Assembly: GCA_035697245.1 (NCBI GenBank)
Contig: DASSDH010000157.1
Location: forward strand, 1-28,934
DNA from: JACVRX01 sp035697245
GTDB taxonomy: Bacteria > Actinomycetota > Actinomycetes > Jiangellales > Jiangellaceae
Length of the DNA: 28,934 nt
Reading direction: 5' to 3'
Under the pieces are notes generated by a model. That model made no database searches. It was not told the DNA's origin and was given only the letters and a program-made list of their open reading frames with translations. This document shows positions 7,591-16,727 of this stretch, in pieces (within the stretch, counting starts at the first letter, position 1; each line of letters starts with the position of its first letter). Made by a program: the position numbers and the translations under genes.

Positions 7591-7967
7591 GCCCGGCAGC
7601 CGCCCTTGGTTCCGCTGCGCGGCACATCCTGCCGGGCCGATCCGCACCTGCGCGGCCGGGATTGCGAGTTGTGGCCCGTCGGCCGGCTCGGCCACGCCGC
7701 GCCCCGTTCGTCGTTCTCGTGCTCGCACTGCTCGGCCTCGGCCTGGTCGGCTTGCTCGTGCTCAACACGGCTCTGCAGCAAGGTTCGTTTGATCTCGCCG
7801 ACCTCGAGCAGCGGACCACCCTCCTTCGCGACCGGCGAGCCGAGCTGGTCGGGCAGATCGCCGACCGGTCGGCACCGGGGACGCTGGCCCGTCGGGCGCG
7901 CGAGCTGGACATGGTCCCCGCTGAGGATCCGGTGTTCCTCCGGCTCGACGACGCCGGTGCCGGATGA
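7587..7967 (+). CDS. ftsL: Cell division protein FtsL
   Basis: The product has 126 residues in the standard slot between rsmH and ftsI. It has a basic, proline/arginine-rich cytoplasmic head (1-39), one TM helix (about 40-60), then a periplasmic-side coiled-coil segment (LADLEQRTTLLRDRRAELVGQIAD, read as two heptad-rich pieces) and LARRARELDMVPAEDP, the usual FtsL/septum-formation-initiator ending. FtsL forms a complex with FtsB/DivIC and FtsQ and activates FtsWI. FtsL is poorly conserved, so position and topology carry the call. Both ends overlap neighbours by 4 nt (ATGA), implying coupled translation. Confidence 0.9.
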   Translation: MSPAAALGSAARHILPGRSAPARPGLRVVARRPARPRRAPFVVLVLALLGLGLVGLLVLNTALQQGSFDLADLEQRTTLLRDRRAELVGQIADRSAPGTLARRARELDMVPAEDPVFLRLDDAGAG

Positions 7968-9988
7968 CTCCCGACAGGCGACGCCCCCAGGACAGTCCAG
8001 CGCGACCGGTCGGCGGGCCGCAGCGCAGGGCGCAGGGCGCCGGCACTGCGCACGCCGGCGCACAGCCCAGCGGGGCCGGGTCGACCAGTGGACGCCGCAC
8101 TGACACCCGAGTTCGTCGCCGAACGGATCCGGCTCGGGAGCACGCAGGCCCGCGCGCTGCGACGAGAACGCCGACGAGTTCGCGGACGTCCTCGCAGGAT
8201 CGCGTGCCGCACCGAGGCCCGCGGGCTGTTCCCAACCGTCAACCGCCGCAGCCTCGGCCGAAACCGCCGCCGCGGTTGGTCCGGCTGGCCAGCCCGCGGC
8301 GTCGGCTGGACGCATGCCTGGTACTGATCTGCGTCCTGCTGTCCCTGTTTGCCGGGCGGCTGGTCCAGCTGCAGGGTCTGGACGCCTCGACCTATGTCGC
8401 CGTCGCGGGTCATGATCAGCTGCGGCCCACTGCGCTGCCCGCTCAGCGGGGTGTGATCCTCGATCGGGACGGGGAACCGTTGGCGCGTTCTTCGGATGCC
8501 TACCACTTGACGACGGATCAGACTCTGGTCACGAATCCGGCGGCGTATGCGCTTCAGCTCGATGGCCTGCTCGCGGCCGACGCCCGCTCGATCCAGCGGG
8601 CGCTGACCGGAGAGAAGCGGTTTCAGTACGTTGCCAAGGAGCTCACGCCACAGACCTGGCGCGCAATCGATGAATTGGACCTGCAGGGAATCTACGCCGA
8701 GCCGGCTGCCCAGCGGGAGTATCCCGCCGGGGCTGTGGCCGGGAACGTCGTCGGATTCGTCGGAGCCGAGGGTCACGGGTTGGCGGGCGTGGAATTGTCC
8801 ATGGACTCGTTGCTGTCGGGCGTAGACGGGGAGATGGCCTGTCAGCTGAGCGCAGGCGGGCATTGCATCCCGCTCGGCAATGGCACCCGGCGCGCCGCTG
8901 TCCCCGGTGAAGGCGTCCGGCTCACCCTGGACCGTGACGTCCAGTGGTACGCCGAGCAGGCACTCTCTCGGCAGGTCGCCGCCGCGGGTGCGACCGCCGG
9001 CAACGTGGTGGTCATGGATACCCGGACCTTCGAGATCGTCGCCATGGCGACGGCGCCGGCCGTCGACCCGAACGAGCCCGGTGCCGCCGCGAGCGACAAC
9101 CGGGGCAACCGGGCAGTCGAAGAGGCCTACGAGCCGGGGTCGGTCTTCAAGCCGCTCACCATGGCGGCCGTCATCGAGGAAGGAAAGGCCGACCCCGGAA
9201 CCGTGCTGTCGGTCCCCGATCATGTGGAGCGCAGCGGTGAGGTGATCAACGACTACTACGAACACGGCGAGGAGCAGATGACACTCGCGGGAATCGTGGC
9301 GAAGTCCAGCAACGTCGGGACGCTGCTCGCCGCGGAGCGGATCGACAAGGACATCTTCCGGAACCACTTGGTCGCGTTCGGGCTCGGGGCTCGGCCCGGT
9401 CTCGGACTGCCGGGTGAGAGCGCCGGGCGGCTTCCGGAGGATTGGGCGGACCTGACCCGAGACACCATCGCCTTCGGTCAGGGCGTGTCCGTGAGCACGG
9501 TCCAGATGGCTTCGGCGTACGCCACCATCGCAAACGGGGGAGTGCGGCTGCCGGCCCGGCTGGTCGACGCCACCATCGACGCGGAGGGCAAGGAGACCGC
9601 CGCCGCAACGGGGGCGCCGGTACGGGTCGTGAGCGAGCAGACCGCAGCCGCGGTGACGCTGATGATGGAAGCCGTTATGGGCGAGGACGGCACCGGCGGT
9701 CGGGCCGCCGTGGACGGATATCGCGTCGCCGGCAAGACCGGCACGGCCCAGCGGGTCGATGTGTCGTGCGGCTGCTACCGCGGATACAACTCCTCCTTCA
9801 TGGGTTTCGCTCCCGCCGACGATCCGCGCTACGTCGTAGCCGTCTCGGTTCTGAACCCGCGGAACGGCAACTCCGGCGGCGCGCTCGCCGGGCCCGTCTT
9901 TGCCGACGTGATGCGTTTCACCCTCGCCCAGATGGGTGTCGCCCCAACTGGCACTGAAGCACCGGAGCTGCCGCTGTTCGCCGACTGA
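7964..9988 (+). CDS. ftsI: Septal peptidoglycan transpeptidase FtsI (class B PBP, PBP3)
   Basis: The product has 674 residues. ATG at 7964 overlaps the ftsL stop (ATGA). A long basic Arg/Pro-rich cytoplasmic tail (about 1-113) precedes one TM helix (about 115-135), then the PBP dimerisation/pedestal domain and the transpeptidase domain. Catalytic motifs are intact: SVFK with Ser393 and Lys396, SSN at 448-450, and KTG at 591-593. FtsI cross-links lipid II strands made by FtsW at the septum. The extended tail resembles mycobacterial PbpB, where it is linked to Wag31 binding; here that role is inference. Four cysteines lie outside the membrane: C293 and C301 (CQLSAGGHC), C602 and C604 (CGC), the latter just after KTG. 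Confidence 0.96.
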   Translation: MTPDRRRPQDSPARPVGGPQRRAQGAGTAHAGAQPSGAGSTSGRRTDTRVRRRTDPAREHAGPRAATRTPTSSRTSSQDRVPHRGPRAVPNRQPPQPRPKPPPRLVRLASPRRRLDACLVLICVLLSLFAGRLVQLQGLDASTYVAVAGHDQLRPTALPAQRGVILDRDGEPLARSSDAYHLTTDQTLVTNPAAYALQLDGLLAADARSIQRALTGEKRFQYVAKELTPQTWRAIDELDLQGIYAEPAAQREYPAGAVAGNVVGFVGAEGHGLAGVELSMDSLLSGVDGEMACQLSAGGHCIPLGNGTRRAAVPGEGVRLTLDRDVQWYAEQALSRQVAAAGATAGNVVVMDTRTFEIVAMATAPAVDPNEPGAAASDNRGNRAVEEAYEPGSVFKPLTMAAVIEEGKADPGTVLSVPDHVERSGEVINDYYEHGEEQMTLAGIVAKSSNVGTLLAAERIDKDIFRNHLVAFGLGARPGLGLPGESAGRLPEDWADLTRDTIAFGQGVSVSTVQMASAYATIANGGVRLPARLVDATIDAEGKETAAATGAPVRVVSEQTAAAVTLMMEAVMGEDGTGGRAAVDGYRVAGKTGTAQRVDVSCGCYRGYNSSFMGFAPADDPRYVVAVSVLNPRNGNSGGALAGPVFADVMRFTLAQMGVAPTGTEAPELPLFAD

Positions 9989-10014
9989 AGTGCCAAGGTA
10001 CGGAGGGTGCGCTG

Positions 10015-10043
10015 TTCACTCGTCGCCGTCCTGCTCCTATAGC
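10015..10043 (+). promoter_or_regulatory. Candidate internal promoter before murE
   Basis: TTCACT (10015-10020) and TATAGC (10038-10043) are 17 nt apart, each 4/6 to consensus. Transcription would begin about 5 nt before the murE ATG. This gap is the only one between rsmH and ftsQ with room for a promoter, and murE has no Shine-Dalgarno sequence, so a nearly leaderless transcript is possible. Confidence 0.35.
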
Positions 10044-10054
10044 CTCTGCGACCG

Positions 10055-11599
10055 ATGCCGGACCGACTCTCGCTGCGTCCGCAGCACGTGACACCGCGAT
10101 CGCTGCACGCCCTCACGGCGCTGCTCGGGCTACCCACGCCTGACGGGGCAGACGTCCAGGTCACCGGCGTGATCCATGACTCGCGGCAGGTCCGCCCCGG
10201 TGACCTGTACGCCGCCTTGCCGGGTGCGAACACGCACGGTGCGGCGTTCGTGGCCGAGGCAGCGGCCGCTGGTGCGGTCGCCGTTCTCACCGACCCAGCC
10301 GGTGCCGGTTCGACGGGCAGCCTGGCCGCCGTCGTGATCGACAATCCGCGGGCTCTACTCGGTCAGCTCGCGGCTGAGGTCTACGGCCACCCCGCCGGCG
10401 ACCTGCTCATGTTCGGGATCACCGGCACCAATGGCAAGACGACGACGGCGTACCTCATGGAGTCCGGATTGCGAGCCGCCGGGCGAGTCACCGGGCTGAT
10501 CGGAACCGTCGAGACCCGGGTCGGCGACGAAGTGTTTACCAGTGTGCGGACCACGCCGGAGGCGACGGAGCTGCACGCACTGCTCGCGGTCATGCGCGAG
10601 CGCGGTGCCACTGCCTGCGTGATGGAGGTTTCCAGCCACGCGCTGGTCCTGGGGCGTGTCGACGCCATCGTGTTCGACGTCGCCGGGTTTACCAACCTGT
10701 CCGAGGACCACCTGGATTTCCACCACGATCTCGATGACTACTTCGCGGCGAAGGCCGCGTTGTTCACCGAGCAGCGCTCCCGTCGTGGCGTCGTCGTGGT
10801 CGATGACGAATACGGGCGCCGGCTCGCCGCTCAGGCGGAGATCCCGGTCGTCACGGTATCCACGCACCAACCAGCCGACTGGCGAGTTGTTGAACTGGCG
10901 GCAGGGGAGTCCCGGTCGACGGCGGCCGACCTCGAGCACCGATCCGGCGATCGACTCCGGATCAGCTCGCCGATCCCGGGGGACTTCAACGTGGCCAATG
11001 TGGTGCTCGCGTTCGTCATGCTCGACGAGGCGGGACTCGACCGATTCGATTCGGCCCGTGGCATCGAGACATGTCCCGGTGTTCCTGGCCGCATGGAGCG
11101 GGTCCCGAACCCGGCGGACGGCCCGTTGGCGGTGGTCGACTACGCGCACAGTCCCGATGCGATCGAGAACGTTCTCCGGGCGCTGCGCCCGACGACCCCT
11201 GGCCGGTTGGTCGTCGTCGTGGGGGCAGGTGGGGACCGTGATCGGCACAAGAGACCAAAGATGGGCGAAGTGGCCGGCCGGCTTGCCGACGTGGTCATCG
11301 TTACTGACGACAATCCGCGTTCGGAGGATCCCGCGGCCATCCGCGCCGCCGTGGTCTCTGGGGCCCGGGCGGCGGCGACCGCTGCCCGGACGGAAGTGCT
11401 CGAGGTCGCAGACCGGCGCGCGGCCATTCGGCTCGCCGTCGATGCTGCCCGCGAGTCAGCCGACACGGTCGTCGTCGTCGGGAAGGGTCATGAGAAGGGG
11501 CAGGAAGCGGCCGGGGTGGTGCACCCGTTCGATGACCGGGTGGTGCTTCGAGATGCGCTGGAGCACACGCAGGGTCGGCGGGCGAAGGCTTCCCAGTGA
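10055..11599 (+). CDS. murE: UDP-N-acetylmuramyl-tripeptide synthetase MurE
   Basis: The product has 514 residues. It is an ATP-dependent ligase adding the third stem-peptide residue to UDP-MurNAc-L-Ala-D-Glu in the cytoplasm. The ATP-binding motif GTNGKTT is at 124-130 (Lys128). The motif DNPR at 419-422 (VTDDNPRSEDP) marks enzymes that add diaminopimelate, so a DAP-type wall is inferred. N-terminal HDSRQVRPGDLYAALPG and GHEKGQE near the C-terminus are family features. ATG at 10055 lies 66 nt after ftsI and lacks an obvious ribosome binding site; a candidate promoter lies immediately upstream. The stop overlaps the murF start (GTGA, 11596-11599). Confidence 0.95.
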   Translation: MPDRLSLRPQHVTPRSLHALTALLGLPTPDGADVQVTGVIHDSRQVRPGDLYAALPGANTHGAAFVAEAAAAGAVAVLTDPAGAGSTGSLAAVVIDNPRALLGQLAAEVYGHPAGDLLMFGITGTNGKTTTAYLMESGLRAAGRVTGLIGTVETRVGDEVFTSVRTTPEATELHALLAVMRERGATACVMEVSSHALVLGRVDAIVFDVAGFTNLSEDHLDFHHDLDDYFAAKAALFTEQRSRRGVVVVDDEYGRRLAAQAEIPVVTVSTHQPADWRVVELAAGESRSTAADLEHRSGDRLRISSPIPGDFNVANVVLAFVMLDEAGLDRFDSARGIETCPGVPGRMERVPNPADGPLAVVDYAHSPDAIENVLRALRPTTPGRLVVVVGAGGDRDRHKRPKMGEVAGRLADVVIVTDDNPRSEDPAAIRAAVVSGARAAATAARTEVLEVADRRAAIRLAVDAARESADTVVVVGKGHEKGQEAAGVVHPFDDRVVLRDALEHTQGRRAKASQ

Positions 11600-12984
11600 T
11601 CCCGTTGAGCCTCGTGGAGGTTGCCGCGGCGACCGCAGGGCGCCTCGACCGAGTTTCCGATCTTCGTGTGGTGGTCTCCGGCCCGGTCGTCACTGACTCT
11701 CGGCAGGTCGGGCCGGGCGGTCTGTTCGTCGCGGTCCAAGGGGAGCGGGTCGACGGGCACGACTTCTCGGCATCCGCCGTCGAGGCTGGAGCCGTCGCCG
11801 TTCTGGCCGAACGCCCGGTCGGCGTCCCAGCTGTCGTCGTGGACAACTCCGTCGAGGCACTTGGCTCGTTGGCGCGATCCGTCGTCGACCGGCTCGACGA
11901 GACGGCGGTCGTGGCTGTCACCGGCTCGTCGGGCAAGACCGGCACCAAGGACCTGCTCGCTCAGGTGCTCACGGTCCGCGGGCCGGTTGTGGCACCGCCG
12001 GAGTCGTACAACACCGACATCGGTGCTCCGCTGACCGTTCTCACCGCGGACAGGAGCACCCGCACGCTCGTGCTGGAGATGGGCGCTCGCGGCATCGGGC
12101 ACATCGCGCGGCTGTGCCGTGTCGCACCACCGGTGGTGGGTGTCGTCCTCAACGTCGGGTCAGCTCATCTCGGCGAGTTCGGCGACCGGGAGACGATTGC
12201 CCGCGCCAAGGCCGAGCTGGTCCAGGCGCTCCCGCCGAACGGGACAGCGGTCCTCAACGCCGATGACCCGATGGTGCGGCGAATGGCCGACTTGACCGAG
12301 GCTCGCGTGCTCATGGTCGGTGCGTCGGTACACGCGGACGTGCGGGCGCAGGACGTACGGCTCGACTCCCACGGCCACCCGAGTTTCACGCTGATGGCGC
12401 CCGACGGTGCTGCCCCCGTGACCCTGGCCCTGGTGGGCGAGCACCATGTCGCCAACGCCCTGGCGGTCGCCGGCGTGGCACATGCCTTTGGCCTGAGCGC
12501 CGAGGTGGTGGCAACGGAGCTCGGCAAGGCTCGAGCAGTCTCGCGGTGGCGGATGGAGGTCCACGACCGACCCGACGGCATCACGGTCGTGAACGATGCG
12601 TACAACGCCAACCCGGAGTCGATGCGCGCCGCGCTCAAGGCGCTGGTCGCGATGGCCGGCGATCGGCGCACCTGGGCCGTGCTCGGTGAGATGCGCGAGT
12701 TGGGGGAAACATCCGCGCCGGAACACGATTCGCTGGGCCGGCTCGCCGTCCGCCTGGACGTCAACCGGCTCGTGGCGGTAGGGGAAGCCGCCCGCGCCGT
12801 CCATCTCGGCGCGGCGCACGAAGGTTCGTGGGGCGACGAGGCAGCCTGGGTCCCTGACATCGAGGCGGCGCTCGACCTTCTGCAGGCGCAGCTTCGCCCG
12901 GGTGACGTCGTGCTGGTCAAAGCGTCTCGGGCCGCCGGTCTGGAACGGCTCGCCGATGCGCTGCTTCGGGAGGTGACCTCGTGA
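11596..12984 (+). CDS. murF: UDP-N-acetylmuramoyl-tripeptide--D-alanyl-D-alanine ligase MurF
   Basis: The product has 462 residues. It adds D-Ala-D-Ala to the UDP-MurNAc-tripeptide, completing the cytoplasmic precursor. It has the Mur ligase three-domain layout: an N-terminal DSRQVGPGGLFVAVQGERVDG block, the ATP loop GSSGKTGTKD with Lys114, a central GARGIGHIARL segment, and a C-terminal VVNDAYNANPESM block that is diagnostic for MurF. The GTG start at 11596 overlaps the murE stop by 4 nt, and the stop in turn overlaps mraY (GTGA, 12981-12984). Confidence 0.95.
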   Translation: MIPLSLVEVAAATAGRLDRVSDLRVVVSGPVVTDSRQVGPGGLFVAVQGERVDGHDFSASAVEAGAVAVLAERPVGVPAVVVDNSVEALGSLARSVVDRLDETAVVAVTGSSGKTGTKDLLAQVLTVRGPVVAPPESYNTDIGAPLTVLTADRSTRTLVLEMGARGIGHIARLCRVAPPVVGVVLNVGSAHLGEFGDRETIARAKAELVQALPPNGTAVLNADDPMVRRMADLTEARVLMVGASVHADVRAQDVRLDSHGHPSFTLMAPDGAAPVTLALVGEHHVANALAVAGVAHAFGLSAEVVATELGKARAVSRWRMEVHDRPDGITVVNDAYNANPESMRAALKALVAMAGDRRTWAVLGEMRELGETSAPEHDSLGRLAVRLDVNRLVAVGEAARAVHLGAAHEGSWGDEAAWVPDIEAALDLLQAQLRPGDVVLVKASRAAGLERLADALLREVTS

Positions 12985-14042
12985 TCGCGGTCCTGACCGC
13001 GGCGGTCGTGGCGCTCGTGGTCTCGATCCTTGCGACACCGGCGGCCATCCGGCTCCTGGTCCGGCAGAACTACGGGCAGCTGATCCGCGACGACGGCCCG
13101 ACCAGTCATCACGTCAAGCGCGGGACGCCGACCATGGGTGGCGCCGTCATCATCATCGCCGTCCTCGCCGGCTACGGCATGGCCCACCTGGTGCGGTTGT
13201 CGGCACCGTCGGTGTCCGGACTGTTGGTCCTGTTCCTGGTGGTAGGGCTGGGTGCGGTTGGCTTCGTCGACGACTTCATCAAGATCAACAAACAGCGCAG
13301 CCTGGGCCTGCGGACCGGCCCGAAGATCGGTGCCCAGGCCGCTGTCGCCGTGATCTTCGCCGTGGCCGCGTTGCGCTTTCCCGACGAGCAGGGCTACACG
13401 CCGGCCTCGGAGGCGTTGTCGGTGCTGCGGGACACTCCGGTCGTGCTGGGCCCGGTGCTGTTCGTTGCCTGGGCGTTGATCATGGTCACCGGTGCGTCCA
13501 ACGGAGTCAACCTGACCGACGGACTCGATGGGCTGGCCACCGGCGCCTGCGTGATGGTCTTCGGCGCGTACACCCTCATCGGTGTGTGGCAGTACAACCA
13601 GAGCTGCCAGATCGCACCGGGCCCGAGCTGCTACGAGATCCGCGATCCACTCGACCTGGCGGTCGTGGCAGCTGCTTTCGTCGGGGCCTGCTTCGGGTTC
13701 CTGTGGTGGAACGCCTCTCCAGCCAAGATCTTCATGGGAGACACGGGCTCCTTGGCGCTCGGCGGCGCCCTCGCCGGGTTGGCGATCGTCAGCCGCACCG
13801 AGCTGCTGCTGCTGGTGCTGGGAGGGCTGTTCGCGTTGATCACCGTCTCAGTGGCGCTCCAGGTCGGATGGTTCAAGGCCACCGGGGGGAAGCGACTGTT
13901 CCGGATGGCGCCGCTGCAACACCATTTCGAGCTCAAAGGATGGGCCGAGGTGACGATCGTCATCCGGTTCTGGATCATCGCCGGGATGTTTGTGGCGCTC
14001 GGCCTCGGGGTGTTCTACGCGGAGTGGGTGGTCGGCGCGTGA
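12981..14042 (+). CDS. mraY: Phospho-N-acetylmuramoyl-pentapeptide transferase MraY
   Basis: The product has 353 residues and is an integral membrane enzyme with about ten hydrophobic segments. It transfers phospho-MurNAc-pentapeptide to undecaprenyl phosphate, making lipid I. Key motifs are present: GTPTMGG near the N-terminus, VDDFIKI with Asp97 and Asp98, NLTDGLDGLATG, MGDTGSLALGG, and APLQHHFELKGW near the end. The GTG start follows GGGAGG (12968-12973) at 7 nt and overlaps the murF stop; the murD start overlaps its own stop (GTGA, 14039-14042). Confidence 0.96.
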   Translation: MIAVLTAAVVALVVSILATPAAIRLLVRQNYGQLIRDDGPTSHHVKRGTPTMGGAVIIIAVLAGYGMAHLVRLSAPSVSGLLVLFLVVGLGAVGFVDDFIKINKQRSLGLRTGPKIGAQAAVAVIFAVAALRFPDEQGYTPASEALSVLRDTPVVLGPVLFVAWALIMVTGASNGVNLTDGLDGLATGACVMVFGAYTLIGVWQYNQSCQIAPGPSCYEIRDPLDLAVVAAAFVGACFGFLWWNASPAKIFMGDTGSLALGGALAGLAIVSRTELLLLVLGGLFALITVSVALQVGWFKATGGKRLFRMAPLQHHFELKGWAEVTIVIRFWIIAGMFVALGLGVFYAEWVVGA

Positions 14043-15493
14043 AGTCGCCGGACTGGCTTTCGGACGCGGACCGGGCCAGCGAGTGGTCCGCCGTGTCCGT
14101 CGTCGTCGCCGGAATCGGCGTGTCCGGGTTCGCCGCTGCCGACGCGCTGCTCGGTTTGGGCGCGACCGTGACCATCGTCGACGAACGCGAGGGAGAGGCC
14201 GAAAACGACCGCGCCCGCGTGCTGGAGATCCTCGGCGCGAAGGTGCGACTCGGACCAGGATCGGCGGCCCGCCTACCGAGCAACGCACAGCTGGTGGTCA
14301 CTTCACCGGGATGGCGCCCAACGGCGCCGCTGCTGGTGGCGGCCGGCCGGGCCGGCGTCCCGATCTGGGGAGAGGTCGAACTGGCCTGGCGTCTGCGCGA
14401 TCTCAATCGTCCCGCGCCGTGGCTTGCCGTCACCGGCACCAACGGCAAGACGACGACCGTGCGAATGCTCGCCGAGATGCTCCGGGCGTCGGGACTGCGG
14501 GCGACCGCGGCCGGCAACGTGGGCGATCCAGTGGTCGAGACGGTGCTGCATCCCCAGCCATACGACGTCATCGCACTCGAGCTGTCGAGCTACCAGCTGC
14601 ACTGGGTCACCTCGATGACAGCGCGCTCGGCTGCCGTGCTCAACGTGGCTCCCGATCATCTGGACTGGCACGGGTCATTGGCGGCTTACACGGCCGACAA
14701 GGGCCGCATCTACCGCGGTGTCCAAGCCGCATGCGTCTACAACGTCGAGGATCCGGAAACCGAAGAGCTGGTCCGGGCCGCGGATGTGACCGAGGGTGCT
14801 CGCGCCATCGGCGTGACGTCCGGGATTCCCCGGGTCGGCATGCTGGGCATCGTCGACGGTGTCCTGGCCGACCGAGCGTTCGTCGCGGAACGTCAGACCG
14901 CGGCCGCCGAACTCGGTACGGTCGCAGACCTTGTGTCGTCGGCTCCGCACAACGTCACGAACGCTCTCGCGGCGGCAGCGTTGGCCCGCTCGATCGGCGT
15001 GCCGCCGGTGGCCGTCCGCGACGGGATACGGGCTTTCCGGCTCGATCCACACCGGATCGCCGTCGTCGCCACTGTCGACGGGATTTCCTATGTCGACGAC
15101 TCCAAAGCGACGAACCCGCATGCCGCACAGGCGTCCCTCTCCGGCTTCGAGGACGTCGTCTGGATCGCCGGCGGGTTGGCCAAGGGCGCCGAGTTCGACT
15201 CACTGGTGCCGGCCGTCCGAGACCGGTTGCGCGGTGTCGTGCTGATCGGGGCCGATCGGGCCTTGCTCGCGCAGGCACTGGCGCGACACGCGCCCGAGGT
15301 TCCGGTCGTCGAGGTGTCCGAAACGGACAATGACGTAATGGACCGTGTCGTTGCCGAGGCAGCTGCTCTCGCCCGCCCAGGCAGCACCGTGCTGTTGGCG
15401 CCGGCGTGCGCGTCGATGGATATGTTCGGCAACTACGCGGTCCGCGGGGATGCTTTCGCCGCGGCGGTACGGCGGCATGGCGAGCAACGCTGA
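14039..15493 (+). CDS. murD: UDP-N-acetylmuramoyl-L-alanine--D-glutamate ligase MurD
   Basis: The product has 484 residues. GTG at 14039 (GTGA overlap with mraY) is chosen; the frame is open far upstream only as a shadow of mraY. The N-terminal Rossmann-like segment VVVAGIGVSGFAAADAL starts near residue 20, the ATP loop GTNGKTTTV has Lys137, NVAPDHLDWHGS marks the central domain, and DDSKATNPHA the C-terminal domain. It adds D-glutamate to UDP-MurNAc-L-Ala. The last 17 nt overlap ftsW in another frame. Confidence 0.95.
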   Translation: MKSPDWLSDADRASEWSAVSVVVAGIGVSGFAAADALLGLGATVTIVDEREGEAENDRARVLEILGAKVRLGPGSAARLPSNAQLVVTSPGWRPTAPLLVAAGRAGVPIWGEVELAWRLRDLNRPAPWLAVTGTNGKTTTVRMLAEMLRASGLRATAAGNVGDPVVETVLHPQPYDVIALELSSYQLHWVTSMTARSAAVLNVAPDHLDWHGSLAAYTADKGRIYRGVQAACVYNVEDPETEELVRAADVTEGARAIGVTSGIPRVGMLGIVDGVLADRAFVAERQTAAAELGTVADLVSSAPHNVTNALAAAALARSIGVPPVAVRDGIRAFRLDPHRIAVVATVDGISYVDDSKATNPHAAQASLSGFEDVVWIAGGLAKGAEFDSLVPAVRDRLRGVVLIGADRALLAQALARHAPEVPVVEVSETDNDVMDRVVAEAAALARPGSTVLLAPACASMDMFGNYAVRGDAFAAAVRRHGEQR

Positions 15494-16727
15494 GGACGCT
15501 CCGCGATCGGTGCTGGCGGCCGTCCTCGCGGCAGCGTCGCGACTACTCCGCCGCCCACTGGCCTCCTACTACCTGGTGCTGGGCTCCGCCGGGCTGCTGC
15601 TGACACTGGGTCTGGTCATGGTGTTCTCGGCGTCGAGTGTGTCCTCGCTGCGCTTCCACGGGTCCTCGTATTTCATCGTCGGCCGGCAGGTTGCGTGGGT
15701 GTTCGCCGCTGTGCCGATGGCGTTCGTGGCGTCGCGGCTATCGCCACTCATGATCCGCCGGTTGGGCCTGCTCCTACTGGCCGTCTCGGTGGCCCTGCTC
15801 TTGTTGACGTATGTGCCCGGTATCGGGGTCGAGGTCAGCGGGAACCAGAGCTGGCTCGACTTCGGCGGTCCGTTCCGCATCCAGCCCTCCGAATTCGCCA
15901 AGCTCGGTCTCGTCGTCTGGGGAGCAGCGGTGCTGGCTGGCAACGGCCGTCTCGTCCGGCCGTGGAAGCAGCTGGTGGTGCCGTTCGTCCCGGTCGCAGT
16001 GCTCGTCGTCGCGCTCACCGTGGGCCAGGGCGACCTCGGTACCGCCATCGTGCTGATGGCCGTGGTCCTGACCCTGCTGTGGGTGGTCGGCGTTCCCAGC
16101 TGGCTGTTCGGCCTCGCTGTCGGCACGGTCGCCGTCGTCGGTGTCTATTTCGTGCTGGCCGCCGAATACCGGCTCGATCGGGTCCGATTGTTCCTGGATC
16201 CGTTCGCCGACGTGGATGACCGCACCTTCCAGGCGGCGCACTCGATCTACGCGTTCTCCAACGGCGGCTGGTGGGGTCGCGGGCTGGGTGCGAGCGTCGA
16301 GAAGTGGGGTGGGCTCCCAGGGGCACACACCGACTTCATCTTTGCCATCATCGGTGAAGAGCTCGGCCTGCCGGGAACCCTGATGGTGATTGCGCTGTTC
16401 CTGGTCCTCGGTTATGCGGGCATCCGAATCGCGTGGAACGCCCAGGATCCATTCGTCCGCCTCGCGGCCGCCGGGATCACCGGCTGGCTGTTGATTCAGA
16501 CCTTGGTCAACATGGGTAGCGTGCTGGCCGTGCTGCCGATCGTCGGCGTTCCTCTGCCGTTGGTGTCTTACGGTGGCTCGGCGCTTGTGCCGATGCTGGT
16601 CGCCGTGGGTGTGCTGGTGTCGTTCGCCCGCCGGGAACCAGGGGCCAGGGCGGCGTTGGCGGCACGGCGGCACGGCCGGAGCGAGCAGGGCGCTGTCCGG
16701 CGTGAGCGAGGAGGCGTGAACGTCTAG
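15477..16727 (+). CDS. ftsW: Lipid II polymerase FtsW (SEDS family)
   Basis: The product has 416 residues with about ten TM segments. ATG at 15477 overlaps the end of murD by 17 nt and has no strong ribosome binding site, so translation probably depends on coupling. Family motifs seen: VMVFSASSV in the first TM region, GNQSWLDFG, RIQPSEFAKLG, GQGDLGTA, AHTDFIFA with the conserved Asp286, GEELGLPG and PLPLVSYGGSA. The polymerase acts with FtsI at the septum. The basic tail (about 385-416) is cytoplasmic. The TAG stop shares one base with the murG GTG. RodA is the closest alternative, but the dcw position argues for FtsW. Confidence 0.95.
   Translation: MASNAEDAPRSVLAAVLAAASRLLRRPLASYYLVLGSAGLLLTLGLVMVFSASSVSSLRFHGSSYFIVGRQVAWVFAAVPMAFVASRLSPLMIRRLGLLLLAVSVALLLLTYVPGIGVEVSGNQSWLDFGGPFRIQPSEFAKLGLVVWGAAVLAGNGRLVRPWKQLVVPFVPVAVLVVALTVGQGDLGTAIVLMAVVLTLLWVVGVPSWLFGLAVGTVAVVGVYFVLAAEYRLDRVRLFLDPFADVDDRTFQAAHSIYAFSNGGWWGRGLGASVEKWGGLPGAHTDFIFAIIGEELGLPGTLMVIALFLVLGYAGIRIAWNAQDPFVRLAAAGITGWLLIQTLVNMGSVLAVLPIVGVPLPLVSYGGSALVPMLVAVGVLVSFARREPGARAALAARRHGRSEQGAVRRERGGVNV

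Noticed and set aside
7400..9367. A 655-codon open frame on the - strand opposite ftsI
   Set aside because: Mirror frame of a GC-rich gene; no domain resemblance, and the + strand has all PBP motifs.
13586..14038. In-frame 5' extension of murD (and similar ones for murC from 17503, ftsQ from 19107, ftsW from 15345)
   Set aside because: These extensions overlap the preceding genes fully, do not resemble the families, and would lose the 4-nt overlaps and ribosome binding sites that support the chosen starts.
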